This document shows positions 42,295 through 50,703 of a DNA stretch of 64,000 nucleotides, piece by piece; position 1 is the stretch's first letter, and the number at the start of each line of letters is the position of its first letter. Below the pieces are notes generated by a model. It saw only the letters and a program-made list of their open reading frames with translations, ran no database searches and was not told the origin of the DNA. This stretch comes from Amycolatopsis sulphurea (GTDB taxonomy: Bacteria; Actinomycetota; Actinomycetes; Mycobacteriales; Pseudonocardiaceae): contig NZ_PDJK01000001.1 of the NCBI RefSeq assembly GCF_002564045.1, forward strand, positions 558,001 through 622,000, written 5' to 3'. A program made the translations under genes and the position numbers.

Positions 42295-44331
42295 GTGTCC
42301 CATCCGCCGTCAGCCGCCGCCGTATCCGCCCCGCGCGTGGTGGTGCCGGCGGGCACTACGGCGGGCGCCGCGGTGCGCGAGGCCGGGCTGCCCACCAAGG
42401 GCCCGGACACGATCGTCGTCGTGCGCGACGCCGAGGGGCAGCTGCGCGACCTCGCATGGACCCCGGACGCCGAAGCCGAGGTCGAGGCGGTCGCCGCGCA
42501 CACCGAGGACGGCCGCAGCGTGATCCGGCACTCGGCCGCGCACGTGCTCGCCCAGGCGGTGCAGCAGCAGTTCCCGGACGCCAAGCTCGGCATCGGCCCG
42601 CCGGTGCGCGACGGCTTCTACTACGACTTCGCCGTGGACCAGCCGTTCACCCCCGAAGACCTGCAGGCGCTGGAGAAGCGCATGAAGCAGATCGTCAAGG
42701 GCGCGCAGCAGTTCTCCCGCCGGGTCTTCGCCTCCACCGACGAGGCGAGGAAAGAACTCGCCGACGAGCCGTTCAAGCTGGAACTCGTCGACCTGAAGTC
42801 CGCCCAGGACACAGTGGACACTTCGGAGATCATGGAGGTCGGCGGCGGCGAGCTGACCATCTACGACAACCTCGACCCGCGCACCAAGGAGCGCGTGTGG
42901 AGCGACCTGTGCCGCGGCCCGCACGTGCCCACCACGAAGTTCATCCCGGCGTTCAAGCTGACCCGGGTGGCCGCCGCGTACTGGCGGGGCAGCGAGAAGA
43001 ACCCGCAGCTGCAGCGGATCTACGGCACCGCGTGGGAATCGGCCGAGGCGCAGGAGGAGTACCTGGAGCGCGTGGCCGAGGCCGAGCGCCGCGACCACCG
43101 CCGCCTCGGCGCCGAGCTGGACCTGTTCTCCTTCCCCGAGGAGATCGGCTCCGGCCTGCCGGTGTTCCACCCCAAGGGCGGCGTCATCCGCCGCGAGCTG
43201 GAGAACTACTCGCGCCGCCGGCACGAGGACGCGGGCTACGAGTTCGTGAACACCCCGCACATCAGCAAGGAGCAGCTGTTCCTCACCTCGGGACACCTGC
43301 CCTACTACGCGGACACGATGTTCCCGCCGGTGCAGTTCGACGAGGAGAACTACTACCTCAAGGCGATGAACTGCCCGATGCACCACCTGATCTTCCGCTC
43401 GCGCGGACGGTCCTACCGGGAACTCCCGCTGCGGTTGTTCGAATTCGGCACGGTCTACCGCTACGAGAAGTCGGGCGTGGTGCACGGGCTGACCCGGGTG
43501 CGCGGGCTGACCATGGACGACTCGCACATCTACTGCACCCCGGAGCAGATGCCCGGTGAGCTGCGTTCCCTGCTGAAGTTCGTCCTGGACCTGCTGGCCG
43601 ACTACGGGCTCTCGGACTTCTACCTGGAGCTGTCCACCCGCGGGGACTCGGACAAGTTCATCGGCTCGGACGAGGAATGGGCCGAGGCCACCGAGACGCT
43701 GCGGCAGGCGGCCGTCGACTCCGGTCTCGAACTGGTTCCGGACCCGGGTGGCGCGGCCTACTACGGGCCGAAGATCTCCGTGCAGGCGAAGGACGCCATC
43801 GGCCGGTCCTGGCAGATGTCCACCATCCAGCTGGACTTCAACCACCCCAAGCGGTTCGAGCTGGCCTACACCGCGGCGGACGGGTCCCGGCGGCAGCCGG
43901 TGGTGATCCACCGCGCGCTGTTCGGGTCGATCGAGCGGTTCTTCGGCGTGCTGACCGAGCACTACGCGGGCGCGTTCCCGGCGTGGCTCGCGCCGGTGCA
44001 GGTGGTCGGCATCCCGATCACCGCCGACCAGGTCGAGTACCTGCGCGAGGTGGAGAAGGCGTTGCGCGCCAAGGGGATCCGCGCCGAGGTCGACGCGAGC
44101 GACGACCGGATGCAGAAGAAGATCCGCACCCACACGACGCAGAAGGTGCCGTTCCTGCTGCTGGCCGGCGGCAAGGACGCGGACGCCGGCGCGGTGTCCT
44201 TCCGGTTCCGCGACGGCGGCCAGATCAACGGCGTGTCCGTGGCCGCGGCGGTCGAGGCCATCGCCGAATGGGTCGCACGGCGGGAGAACTCGTCACCGAA
44301 CGCCGAAGCCGTGGAGAAGATCCTGCGGTGA
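42295..44331 (+). CDS. thrS: Threonyl-tRNA synthetase
   Basis: A 678-residue class II aminoacyl-tRNA synthetase that charges tRNA-Thr. The order is TGS domain (residues 1-65), editing domain with [11 protein letters not shown], catalytic core with [41 protein letters not shown] (motif 2 region, broken here as [10 protein letters not shown] then [10 protein letters not shown]) and the C-terminal anticodon-binding domain ([20 protein letters not shown]). GTG 42295 has AGAGGAG eight bases upstream. There is no T-box-like leader. It is the first gene of the conserved thrS-HIT-pgsA-patA-pimA block. Confidence 0.97.
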   Translation: MSHPPSAAAVSAPRVVVPAGTTAGAAVREAGLPTKGPDTIVVVRDAEGQLRDLAWTPDAEAEVEAVAAHTEDGRSVIRHSAAHVLAQAVQQQFPDAKLGIGPPVRDGFYYDFAVDQPFTPEDLQALEKRMKQIVKGAQQFSRRVFASTDEARKELADEPFKLELVDLKSAQDTVDTSEIMEVGGGELTIYDNLDPRTKERVWSDLCRGPHVPTTKFIPAFKLTRVAAAYWRGSEKNPQLQRIYGTAWESAEAQEEYLERVAEAERRDHRRLGAELDLFSFPEEIGSGLPVFHPKGGVIRRELENYSRRRHEDAGYEFVNTPHISKEQLFLTSGHLPYYADTMFPPVQFDEENYYLKAMNCPMHHLIFRSRGRSYRELPLRLFEFGTVYRYEKSGVVHGLTRVRGLTMDDSHIYCTPEQMPGELRSLLKFVLDLLADYGLSDFYLELSTRGDSDKFIGSDEEWAEATETLRQAAVDSGLELVPDPGGAAYYGPKISVQAKDAIGRSWQMSTIQLDFNHPKRFELAYTAADGSRRQPVVIHRALFGSIERFFGVLTEHYAGAFPAWLAPVQVVGIPITADQVEYLREVEKALRAKGIRAEVDASDDRMQKKIRTHTTQKVPFLLLAGGKDADAGAVSFRFRDGGQINGVSVAAAVEAIAEWVARRENSSPNAEAVEKILR

Positions 44332-44948
44332 AGGCCGAGCAGGGCGGTCCCGAGTTCGTGGGGCAGGACGGGGCAGGGGTCCCGGACGCGTTGCAGCGGC
44401 TGTGGACCCCGCACCGGATGGCCTACATCAAGGGCCAGGACAAGCCGGAAGGCGACGAGCCGCCCGGCTGCCCGTTCTGCCGCCTGCCTTCGCTCGGCGA
44501 CGAGCAGGCGCTGATCGTGGCGCGCGGCGAGACGGTGTACGCGGTGCTGAACCTGTACCCGTACAACCCCGGCCACTTGATGGTGGTGCCCTACCGGCAT
44601 GTGGCGGACTACCCGGAGCTGACCCCGGCCGAGACCCGGGAGCTGGCCGAGCTGACCCAGCACGCGATGCTCGTCGTGCGTGCGGTGTCGGCCGCGCACG
44701 GGTTCAACATCGGCATGAACCAGGGCGTGATCGCCGGCGCGGGCATCGCCGCGCACCTGCATCAGCACCTGGTGCCGCGCTGGGGCGGGGACGCGAACTT
44801 CATGCCGGTGATCGGCCACACGAAGGTGCTTCCGCAGCTGCTGGGGGAGACGCGGCGGCTGCTCGCGGACGCCTGGGAGGTGCCGCCCGGCACCGGGGCA
44901 GGGTCCCGGCAAAGGTGGTCGAGTGCCCGTGATCAGCCGGGAGAGTAG
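44328..44948 (+). CDS. HIT-domain nucleotide phosphorylase/hydrolase, C-terminus altered by an element
   Basis: A 206-residue histidine-triad protein. The triad [10 protein letters not shown] is intact, and CPFCRLPS at residue 45 gives the usual zinc-like pair. The position between thrS and pgsA matches mycobacterial Rv2613c, a diadenosine tetraphosphate phosphorylase. GTG 44328 overlaps the thrS stop. The last 16 residues, from AGSRQRWSS to the stop, are encoded by the mobile element that begins at 44899. Joining the flanks gives GGC ACC GGG GAA TGA, so the ancestral protein ended PPGTGE. The core fold should be unaffected. Confidence 0.9.
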   Translation: MKAEQGGPEFVGQDGAGVPDALQRLWTPHRMAYIKGQDKPEGDEPPGCPFCRLPSLGDEQALIVARGETVYAVLNLYPYNPGHLMVVPYRHVADYPELTPAETRELAELTQHAMLVVRAVSAAHGFNIGMNQGVIAGAGIAAHLHQHLVPRWGGDANFMPVIGHTKVLPQLLGETRRLLADAWEVPPGTGAGSRQRWSSARDQPGE

Positions 44949-45180
44949 TGGCTGCTGCGTCATCATCGGCGGTGCCTGCCATCTTCGTCGGTTGCGTCCG
45001 GTAGCGGGCGAGGCGGAGGTGTTCGAGGTGCGCGACCACCTCGTGGTGTGCGCCGGACCTGTCTCGGGTCCGTGAAGGGCCCTTTCACGGACTCAGAGTC
45101 TGTGAAAGGCCCCTTCACGGACCTTCACAGACCTCCGCCGTCTGCGCAGGGCCTCTCACACCGACATTGCCGACACCCTG
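44899..45180 (+). mobile_element. CAGGG mobile element, longest copy, in the HIT gene
   Basis: A 282-bp copy from CAGGGTCCCGGCAAAG to CATTGCCGACACCCTG. It is flanked by the perfect 11-bp duplication CGGCACCGGGG (44888-44898 and 45181-45191). It has the same internal order as the copy at 28417 but an extra ~90 bp in the left block. The GTGCGCGACCACCTCGTGG hairpin and both palindromes are present. No coding capacity of its own. Confidence 0.92.
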
Positions 45181-45222
45181 CGGCACCGGGGAATGAGGGG
45201 CCGGCTCGCGTATCATCACGGT

Positions 45223-45753
45223 ATGTCCGGACCTCGCTGGCTCACCGATCACGAACAGCGGGTGTGGCGTGCCTACGCGGGCGCCTCGGCGATCCTGCAG
45301 ACGCATCTCGAAGGGCAGCTGCAGCGTGATTCGGGCATGCCGCACACGTACTACGAGGTTCTGGTCGCGCTGTCGGAGGCCCCGGGCCGCCGGCTGCGGA
45401 TGAGCGAGCTGGCCGCGGTGCGCGGCTCCTCGCGCAGCCGTCTTTCGCACGCGGTGGCCCGGCTGGAGGCCAAGAGCTGGGTCACCCGGGAGTCCTGCCC
45501 GACCGACAAGCGCGGCGCCTGGGCGGTGCTCACCGACGCCGGGCTGGCCGCGCTCGAAGCGGCCGCGCCGGGGCACGTGGCGGCGGTGCGCGAGACCCTG
45601 TTCGACCCGCTCACCCCGGAGCAGGTGCGGCAGCTGGGCGAGATCTCCGAGGCGATCCTGGCCGCGCTGCGGCCGCGCTGCGACGCCGCGCGGGCGGCCG
45701 AGGAAGCGGCCGAATGCGAGGCCGGGGTCCTCGAACTGCCGAAATCCGGTTGA
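45223..45753 (+). CDS. MarR-family regulator
   Basis: A 176-residue winged-helix regulator: RMSELAAVRGSSRSRLSHAVARLEAKSWVTRESCPTDKRG is the DNA-binding helix pair and wing (quoted family layout: recognition helix SSRSRLSHAVARLE, wing TDKRG). ATG 45223 lies seven bases after a TATCAT -10-like box (45211-45216), so the message may be leaderless. An upstream GTG/ATG at 45193 would need a leader inside the element duplication. It interrupts the otherwise conserved HIT-pgsA order. Target and ligand unknown. Confidence 0.88.
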   Translation: MSGPRWLTDHEQRVWRAYAGASAILQTHLEGQLQRDSGMPHTYYEVLVALSEAPGRRLRMSELAAVRGSSRSRLSHAVARLEAKSWVTRESCPTDKRGAWAVLTDAGLAALEAAAPGHVAAVRETLFDPLTPEQVRQLGEISEAILAALRPRCDAARAAEEAAECEAGVLELPKSG

Positions 45754-45852
45754 TCTCCCGGCGGGTCACGGGCGGGCTCCGCCGCGGCCGCGGACGGGGT
45801 CGATAGGCTTTCCCCGCCCACCCGCCCCCGAACCAGGTGCCAGACGAGGAAG

Positions 45853-46500
45853 ATGCTCAACATTTTCGCCCGCGCCTCGGTCTCCCGCGTGACGGACCCG
45901 ATCGGCCGCGCACTGGTCCGAGCCGGGCTGACGCCGAACGTGATGACGGTGCTCGGCACCGTGGGCGCGATGGCCTGCGCGCTCGTGTTCTTCCCGCGGG
46001 GCATGCTGCTGTGGGGCACGTTCACCGTGTGGGGCTTCGCGATGCTGGACCTGCTCGACGGGGCGATGGCGCGGGCCCGCGGCTACGGCACCCCGTTCGG
46101 CGCGGTCCTCGACGCGACCTGCGACCGGCTGGTCGACGGCGCGTTGTTCGCGGCCATCGCCTGGTGGTGCTTCGCCGTCGACCACAACGACCGGGCTGCG
46201 GCCGCCGCGCTCATCTGCCTCGTGCTGGCGCAGGTCATCTCCTACGTGAAGGCGCGGGCCGAGGCCTCCGGGCTGGCCGCGGACGGCGGGCTGGTGGAAC
46301 GGGCCGAGCGGCTGATCATCGCGCTGGTCGGCACCGGGCTGCATGGGTTCGGCGTGCCCTACACCGTGGAGATCTCGCTGTGGCTGCTGGCCGTGCTCTC
46401 GGTGATCACGCTGCTGCAGCGGGCGGCCGCGGTGGCGAGCGCCGCCCGGGAGGCCACGGCCGAGCAGCCCGATCTCCCGGCCGGTGGGGCGCAGCCGTGA
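45853..46500 (+). CDS. pgsA: CDP-alcohol phosphatidyltransferase (phosphatidylinositol-phosphate synthase type)
   Basis: A 215-residue integral membrane enzyme with about six helices. The CDP-alcohol motif D-x2-DG-x2-AR-x8-G-x3-D-x3-D is complete (Asp66, Asp69, Gly70, Ala73, Arg74, Gly83, Asp87, Asp91). In this gene context it matches mycobacterial PgsA1, which makes phosphatidylinositol phosphate from CDP-diacylglycerol and inositol phosphate. ATG 45853 directly follows GAGGAAG. Its stop overlaps the patA start. Confidence 0.92.
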   Translation: MLNIFARASVSRVTDPIGRALVRAGLTPNVMTVLGTVGAMACALVFFPRGMLLWGTFTVWGFAMLDLLDGAMARARGYGTPFGAVLDATCDRLVDGALFAAIAWWCFAVDHNDRAAAAALICLVLAQVISYVKARAEASGLAADGGLVERAERLIIALVGTGLHGFGVPYTVEISLWLLAVLSVITLLQRAAAVASAAREATAEQPDLPAGGAQP

Positions 46501-47399
46501 GCAGGTGGTCGCAGAAACTCGGTGAACTGGGCTACGCGGCGGGCTGGTGGCTCGTCCGGCGGCTGCCGCCGCGGTTCGGCTCGGCGTCGTTCGCGCTCGG
46601 CGCGGACATGGCCACCCGGCGCGGCGGGGGCGGGGTGCGGCAGTTGCGGGCCAACCTGGCCCGGGTGGTGCCGCAGGCCGGGGAGACGGAAATGGACGAG
46701 CTGGTCCGCCGCGCGATGCGGTCCTACGCGCGCTACTGGTACGAAACCTTCCGGATGCCCGGGATGGACCGGGAACAGGTGCTGCGCCGGGTCGACCTGA
46801 CCGGCGCGGAGAACATCGACGCGGCACTGGCCGAGGGCAACGGCGTGGTGCTCGCGCTGCCACACAGCGGCAACTGGGACGTCGCCGGGATCTGGCTGTG
46901 CGACCGGCACGGCGGGTTCACCACGGTGGTCGAGCGGCTGGAGCCGGAATCGCTGTTCCGCCGGTTCGCCGACTACCGGGAATCGCTCGGGTTCGAGATC
47001 GTGCCGCACACGGGGGACAGCTCGGCGATGCGGCTGCTGCTCAAGCGGCTGCGCGAGAACAAGGTGGTATGCCTGGTGGGGGACCGGGATCTGACCGCGT
47101 CCGGGATCGCGGTGCGGTTCTTCGGTGAACAGGCCCGGCTGCCGGCCGGTCCGGCCCGGCTGGCCGCGACCACCGGGGCCGCGCTGCTGCCGGTCGGTTC
47201 CTGGTACTCCGAGGACGGCTGGCAGATCCGGGTGCATCCGCGGATCCGGGTCACCGCGCGGGCCGAGGTGCCCGCCGCCACCCAGGCATTGGCCGACGCG
47301 TTCGCCGGCGACATCGCCGCGCACCCGGCGGACTGGCACATGCTGCAGCCGTTCTGGCCGGACGAGGCCGAGGGTCCCGATCTCGAAGAAGCGAGCTGA
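46497..47399 (+). CDS. patA: Phosphatidylinositol mannoside acyltransferase PatA
   Basis: A 300-residue membrane-associated acyltransferase of the LpxL/HtrB fold that acylates the mannose of phosphatidylinositol mannosides. The active-site motif is PHSGNWD with His123 and Asp128. RLPAGPARLAATTGAALLPVGS is the conserved acyl-pocket strand. GTG 46497 overlaps the pgsA stop (GTGA). Its neighbours are pgsA and pimA. Confidence 0.92.
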   Translation: MSRWSQKLGELGYAAGWWLVRRLPPRFGSASFALGADMATRRGGGGVRQLRANLARVVPQAGETEMDELVRRAMRSYARYWYETFRMPGMDREQVLRRVDLTGAENIDAALAEGNGVVLALPHSGNWDVAGIWLCDRHGGFTTVVERLEPESLFRRFADYRESLGFEIVPHTGDSSAMRLLLKRLRENKVVCLVGDRDLTASGIAVRFFGEQARLPAGPARLAATTGAALLPVGSWYSEDGWQIRVHPRIRVTARAEVPAATQALADAFAGDIAAHPADWHMLQPFWPDEAEGPDLEEAS

Positions 47400-47403
47400 G
47401 CCG

Positions 47404-48561
47404 GTGGCCCGGGGGTGGAACATCGGGATCGTGTGCCCGTACTCCTTCGACGTGCCCGGCGGGGTGCAGGGGCATGTGCTCGACCTGGCCCGCGCGCTGC
47501 GGGAGCGGGGGCATCAGGTGTCCGTGCTCGCCCCGGCCGACGAGGACGCCGAGCTGCCGGATTTCGTGCATCCCGCGGGAAAAGCGCTCGGCATCCCGTA
47601 CAACGGCTCGGTCGCCCGCCTGCAGTTCGGCCCGGTGTCCTACGCCCGGGTGCGGCGCTGGATCCGGGACCACGGCTTCGACGTGCTGCACCTGCACGAA
47701 CCGGCCGCGCCGAGCCTGTCGCTGCTCGCGCTGAAGGTGGCCGACGGCCCGATCGTGGCCACCTTCCACACCGCCACCACGCGCTCGCGCACGCTCGCCG
47801 CGTTCCAGCCGGTGCTGCGGCCGCTGCTGGAGAAGATCACCGCGCGGATCGCGGTGTCGGTGCTGGCCCGGCGGGTGCAGGTGGAGCACGCGGGCGAGGA
47901 CGCGGTGGAGATCCCCAACGGCGTGGACGTCGAGTTCTTCTCCCGGGCCGTGCCGTTGGAGGGATACCCACGGGCCGGCGGCACGGTCGGGTTCGTCGGC
48001 CGGTTCGCCGAGCCACGCAAGGGGATGGACGTGCTGCTGGACGCGGCGCGGCAGGTATTGCCGGAGTTCGAGGATCTGCGGCTGCTGGTGGTCGGGCGGG
48101 GCGATGCCGACCAGCTGCGCCGGATGGCCGGGCCGCGGCTGTGGCCGCACGTCGAGCTGCTCGGCCAGGTCGACGACGCGACGAAGGCCCGTGCGCTGCG
48201 CAGCGTGGACGTCTACTGCGCGCCCAACACCGGGGGCGAGAGCTTCGGCATGATCCTCACCGAGGCGATGGCCGCGGGCACGCCGGTGCTGGCCAGTGGT
48301 CTCGATTCGTTCCGCCGTGTGCTCGACGACGGCACGGCCGGGATGCTCACCGCCACCGGTGACGCCGGCGCGCTCGCCGACGGGCTACGGGAGCTGCTGG
48401 GCGATCCGGCCCGCCGGGCTTCGCTGGCCGCCGCGGCGGGCGAGCGGGTGACCGGATACGACTGGTCCACAGTGGTCACCCAGGTGCTGCGGGTGTACGA
48501 AACAGCGATCGCCGCCGACCCGCGCCGGGTCGTCGCGGGGGAACGGGAGAGCATGCGGTGA
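47404..48561 (+). CDS. pimA: Phosphatidylinositol alpha-mannosyltransferase PimA
   Basis: A 385-residue GT4 glycosyltransferase that moves mannose from GDP-mannose to phosphatidylinositol on the cytoplasmic membrane face. It has the donor/acceptor motifs GGVQGHVLDLARAL, DVLHLHEPAAPSLS, EIPNGVDVEFF, FVGRFAEPRKGMDVLL and the GT4 catalytic loop PNTGGESFGMILTEAMAAG with both glutamates. GTG 47404, four bases after patA. Start of phosphatidylinositol mannoside and lipomannan synthesis. Confidence 0.94.
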   Translation: MARGWNIGIVCPYSFDVPGGVQGHVLDLARALRERGHQVSVLAPADEDAELPDFVHPAGKALGIPYNGSVARLQFGPVSYARVRRWIRDHGFDVLHLHEPAAPSLSLLALKVADGPIVATFHTATTRSRTLAAFQPVLRPLLEKITARIAVSVLARRVQVEHAGEDAVEIPNGVDVEFFSRAVPLEGYPRAGGTVGFVGRFAEPRKGMDVLLDAARQVLPEFEDLRLLVVGRGDADQLRRMAGPRLWPHVELLGQVDDATKARALRSVDVYCAPNTGGESFGMILTEAMAAGTPVLASGLDSFRRVLDDGTAGMLTATGDAGALADGLRELLGDPARRASLAAAAGERVTGYDWSTVVTQVLRVYETAIAADPRRVVAGERESMR

Positions 48562-49043
48562 GCTGGCTGATGTGGCTGCTGCTCGCGCTCACCGTGGTGG
48601 TCGTGCTCGGCGGGTTGTTCCTGGTCGCCACGGCGAACCGCCTGAACCGGCTGCACGTGCGCATGGACGCGGGCTGGGCGGCGCTCGACGCGGCGCTGGC
48701 CCGCCGTGCCGTGGTCGCCCGCGCGGCCTCGGCGGTCCTCTGCGTGGACGGCCTCCGCGCCGCCGCCGAACGCGCCGAAGCCGCTTCGCGCGCGGACCGG
48801 GAGGCCGAGGAGAACGAGCTGACCCTGCTGCTGGCCCGGATCGACCGGGGCCGGCTGCCGACCGCGCTGGCCGAGGAACTGACCGACGCCGAGCACCGCG
48901 TGGTGATCGCGCGCCGCGTGCACAACGACGCCGTGCGCGACACCCTCAGGCTGCGCCGCCGCCGGAAGGTGCGGTACTTCAAACTCGCCGGGACCGCGCC
49001 GCTGCCCGAGTACTTCGAATTCGCCGAGCCCGAATTGCCTTGA
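48558..49043 (+). CDS. LemA-like small membrane protein (Rv2609c N-terminal type)
   Basis: A 161-residue protein with one N-terminal helix (residues 4-26) and a long alpha-helical cytoplasmic part containing NRLNRLHVRMDAGWAALDAALARR and ARRVHNDAVRDTLRLRRRRKVRYFKLAG. The pattern resembles LemA. The gene position after pimA matches mycobacterial Rv2609c, but the Nudix domain of that protein is absent here. GTG 48558 overlaps the pimA stop. Function unknown, possibly membrane-related. Confidence 0.75.
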   Translation: MSWLMWLLLALTVVVVLGGLFLVATANRLNRLHVRMDAGWAALDAALARRAVVARAASAVLCVDGLRAAAERAEAASRADREAEENELTLLLARIDRGRLPTALAEELTDAEHRVVIARRVHNDAVRDTLRLRRRRKVRYFKLAGTAPLPEYFEFAEPELP

Positions 49044-49094
49044 GTTCCCAGCGCGCCTTCCCCTGGCGGCCCCGTCGAGCCCACGCCTGCAGGG

Positions 49095-49125
49095 CTGTGA
49101 AGGGACCCTTCACAGACGCTGAGGC
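49095..49125. repeat. Left half of a twin palindrome split by an element
   Basis: Palindrome CTGTGAAGGGACCCTTCACAG (49095-49115) followed by the 11-bp site ending at 49125. The same palindrome, identical base for base, recurs at 49281-49301 after the element. Confidence 0.88.
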
Positions 49126-49270
49126 CAGGGTGTCGGCAAAGTCGGTGTGGAGGTCCGTGAAGGGGCCCTTCACGGACCCGAAACCGGTCCGGCGCACGCC
49201 ACGAGGTGGTCGCACACAACCCTCCGCATCGCCCGCTGCCGGGCCCCCGACTAACTTTGCCGGGGCCCTG
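49126..49270 (-). mobile_element. CAGGG mobile element nested in a twin palindrome
   Basis: A 145-bp copy in reverse orientation, from CAGGGTGTCGGCAAAG to CTTTGCCGGGGCCCTG, with one palindrome (49153-49177) instead of two. It is flanked by perfect 11-bp duplications GACGCTGAGGC (49115-49125 and 49271-49281). The insertion lies exactly in the spacer of an older twin palindrome. Confidence 0.92.
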
Positions 49271-49280
49271 GACGCTGAGG

Positions 49281-49301
49281 CTGTGAAGGGACCCTTCACA
49301 G
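49281..49301. repeat. Right half of a twin palindrome split by an element
   Basis: CTGTGAAGGGACCCTTCACAG, identical to 49095-49115. Between the two halves lies the element at 49126-49270 and the duplicated spacer. Confidence 0.88.
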
Positions 49302-49327
49302 CCTTCAGGCTTTTGTAGTCTGGTTCC

Positions 49328-50239
49328 GTGACAGCTGAGCCGGATGCCTGCGCGGTTGCGCACGGAGAAGCCGAAAGCGCGCCGGTCGAACGGACGCTGG
49401 TGGCCGTGTTCGCCTCCCCGGTCGCCCGGTACCTGCTGCGGTACGCGGCCGATCTGGGGTACCGCACCGTGCTGTTCGAACCCGATACCGCCCGTGCCGC
49501 GGACTTCGCCGAGGTTGATCGGGTGCTGCCGGACCCGGGCCCGGACGCCGACGTGGTGGTCACCGACCACCACCGGCCGGAGCTGGGCACCGTGCTGCAG
49601 GCCGCGCTCGCGGCGCGGGCGCGCTGGGTCGGCGTGCTCGGCAATCCGCGCCACCCTGGCCCGCACATCGAGGCACTGCGGGCGCTGGGCGTGCCGGAGG
49701 CGGACATCGGCCGGGTGCACCGGCCGGTCGGGCTGAACATCGGTTCGCGCACGCCGGCGGAGATCGCGATCGCGACTCTCGCGGGTCTGCTGGCCGACCG
49801 GAACGGGCGACCGGGCGGGTTCGAGTTCTGGGGCGTCGGCTTGGGGAGGGCGCCGGAGACCGGCGATCCTCGGCGAGGTCTGGCTGATCCCGGCGGTAGT
49901 ATAGGAACTATGACGAGCGTCGATCCCATGACGGCCCGGGCGGACGTGTCCGTCGCGGTGGATGGCCGGGTGACGATCCCGGTGTTATTGCGGCAGGCTG
50001 CGGGAATCTCGCCGGGCTCGAATCTGGTCGCCTATGTCGAGCGCGGCAGGGTGGTCCTCGAGGGCCGCGATCACCTGCTGCGACGGGTGCAGGACGAAGC
50101 AATCGCGGCGGCCCGCGCTGCCGGGGTGACCGGGAGCGTGACGGACTCGTTGCTCGAGGACCGGCGCGCCGAGGCCGCCCGCGATGCCGCCGGCGGCGAT
50201 GCCGGCAAGGCGGGCGAAAACGAAGCAGGCCCGGCGTGA
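49328..50239 (+). CDS. XdhC-like Rossmann protein running in frame into an AbrB antitoxin
   Basis: A 303-residue open frame. Residues 1-165 are the C-terminal Rossmann domain of the XdhC/CoxI family (LVAVFASPVARYLLRYAADLGY, TDHHRPELG, VGVLGNPRHPGPHIEALRALGV, GLNIGSRTPAEIAIATLAGLLADRNG), which helps insert sulfurated molybdenum cofactor into xanthine-dehydrogenase-like enzymes. The XdhC N-terminal domain is absent. Such proteins usually stop soon after this point. Here FEF is followed by TGG and the frame continues 26 more residues into the AbrB-type antitoxin that starts at 49910. A lost stop codon seems likely. Start at GTG 49328. Confidence 0.75.
   Translation: MTAEPDACAVAHGEAESAPVERTLVAVFASPVARYLLRYAADLGYRTVLFEPDTARAADFAEVDRVLPDPGPDADVVVTDHHRPELGTVLQAALAARARWVGVLGNPRHPGPHIEALRALGVPEADIGRVHRPVGLNIGSRTPAEIAIATLAGLLADRNGRPGGFEFWGVGLGRAPETGDPRRGLADPGGSIGTMTSVDPMTARADVSVAVDGRVTIPVLLRQAAGISPGSNLVAYVERGRVVLEGRDHLLRRVQDEAIAAARAAGVTGSVTDSLLEDRRAEAARDAAGGDAGKAGENEAGPA
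49910..50239 (+). CDS. vapB: VapB-type AbrB-fold antitoxin (internal start)
   Basis: A 109-residue antitoxin starting at ATG 49910 within the XdhC frame, with AGGA four bases upstream and TAGTAT as a possible -10 seven bases before the ATG. The SpoVT/AbrB fold covers DVSVAVDGRVTIPVLLRQAAGISPGSNL...VVLEGRDHLL (family shape: short strands around a GRVTIP turn). A helical tail binds the toxin. It overlaps vapC by four bases (GTGA). Independent expression from the antitoxin start is the expected mode; a fused XdhC-VapB product is also possible. Confidence 0.75.
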   Translation: MTSVDPMTARADVSVAVDGRVTIPVLLRQAAGISPGSNLVAYVERGRVVLEGRDHLLRRVQDEAIAAARAAGVTGSVTDSLLEDRRAEAARDAAGGDAGKAGENEAGPA

Positions 50240-50622
50240 CGGCTGTGCTGGACGCGAGCGCCGTTCTCGCACTGATCTACCGCGAGGACGGGCACGAGCA
50301 GGTGGCCGCCCAGGTCCGTGGCGCAGTGATCAGCGCCGTGAACTTCTCCGAGGTCGTGCAGAAGCTGGCGCAGAACGGCCACCCGACGCCCACGGAAGCG
50401 GCCGGCGTCGTGCTTTCACTCGGCGCGACCGTGGCCGCGTTCACTGCCGCCGAGGCCGTCGACGCTGCGTTGCTGTGGGCTCCCACACGCGGCAACGGCC
50501 TTTCATTCGGTGACCGGGCGTGCCTCGCAGTCGCCGCCAGCATCCCGGGTGGACGTGCGGTCACCGCTGACAAGGCTTGGGCTCGGGTCGATGTCGGCGT
50601 ACCGGTCGACCTGATCCGCTGA
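50236..50622 (+). CDS. vapC: VapC-type PIN-domain toxin ribonuclease
   Basis: A 128-residue PIN-domain endoribonuclease with all four acidic residues for metal binding: Asp6 (VLDASAV), Glu39 (NFSEVV), Asp93 (SFGDRACLA) and Asp112 (VTADKAW). GTG 50236 overlaps the antitoxin stop, the classical vapBC arrangement. It would cut tRNA or rRNA when the antitoxin is lost. Confidence 0.88.
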   Translation: MTAVLDASAVLALIYREDGHEQVAAQVRGAVISAVNFSEVVQKLAQNGHPTPTEAAGVVLSLGATVAAFTAAEAVDAALLWAPTRGNGLSFGDRACLAVAASIPGGRAVTADKAWARVDVGVPVDLIR

Positions 50623-50703
50623 CCGGTCACCCAGCGGGCATCGCCGCTCCGGACGCCTGCGCAGGCCGGGGAAGACCCACCTCCCCGGCCACCACCACCC
50701 CGC

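Noticed and set aside
4598..49301. GTGAAGGG palindromes as a CRISPR array
   Set aside because: Copies are scattered singly or in pairs over the window, without regular repeat-spacer spacing, unique spacers or cas genes; several have mobile-element termini.
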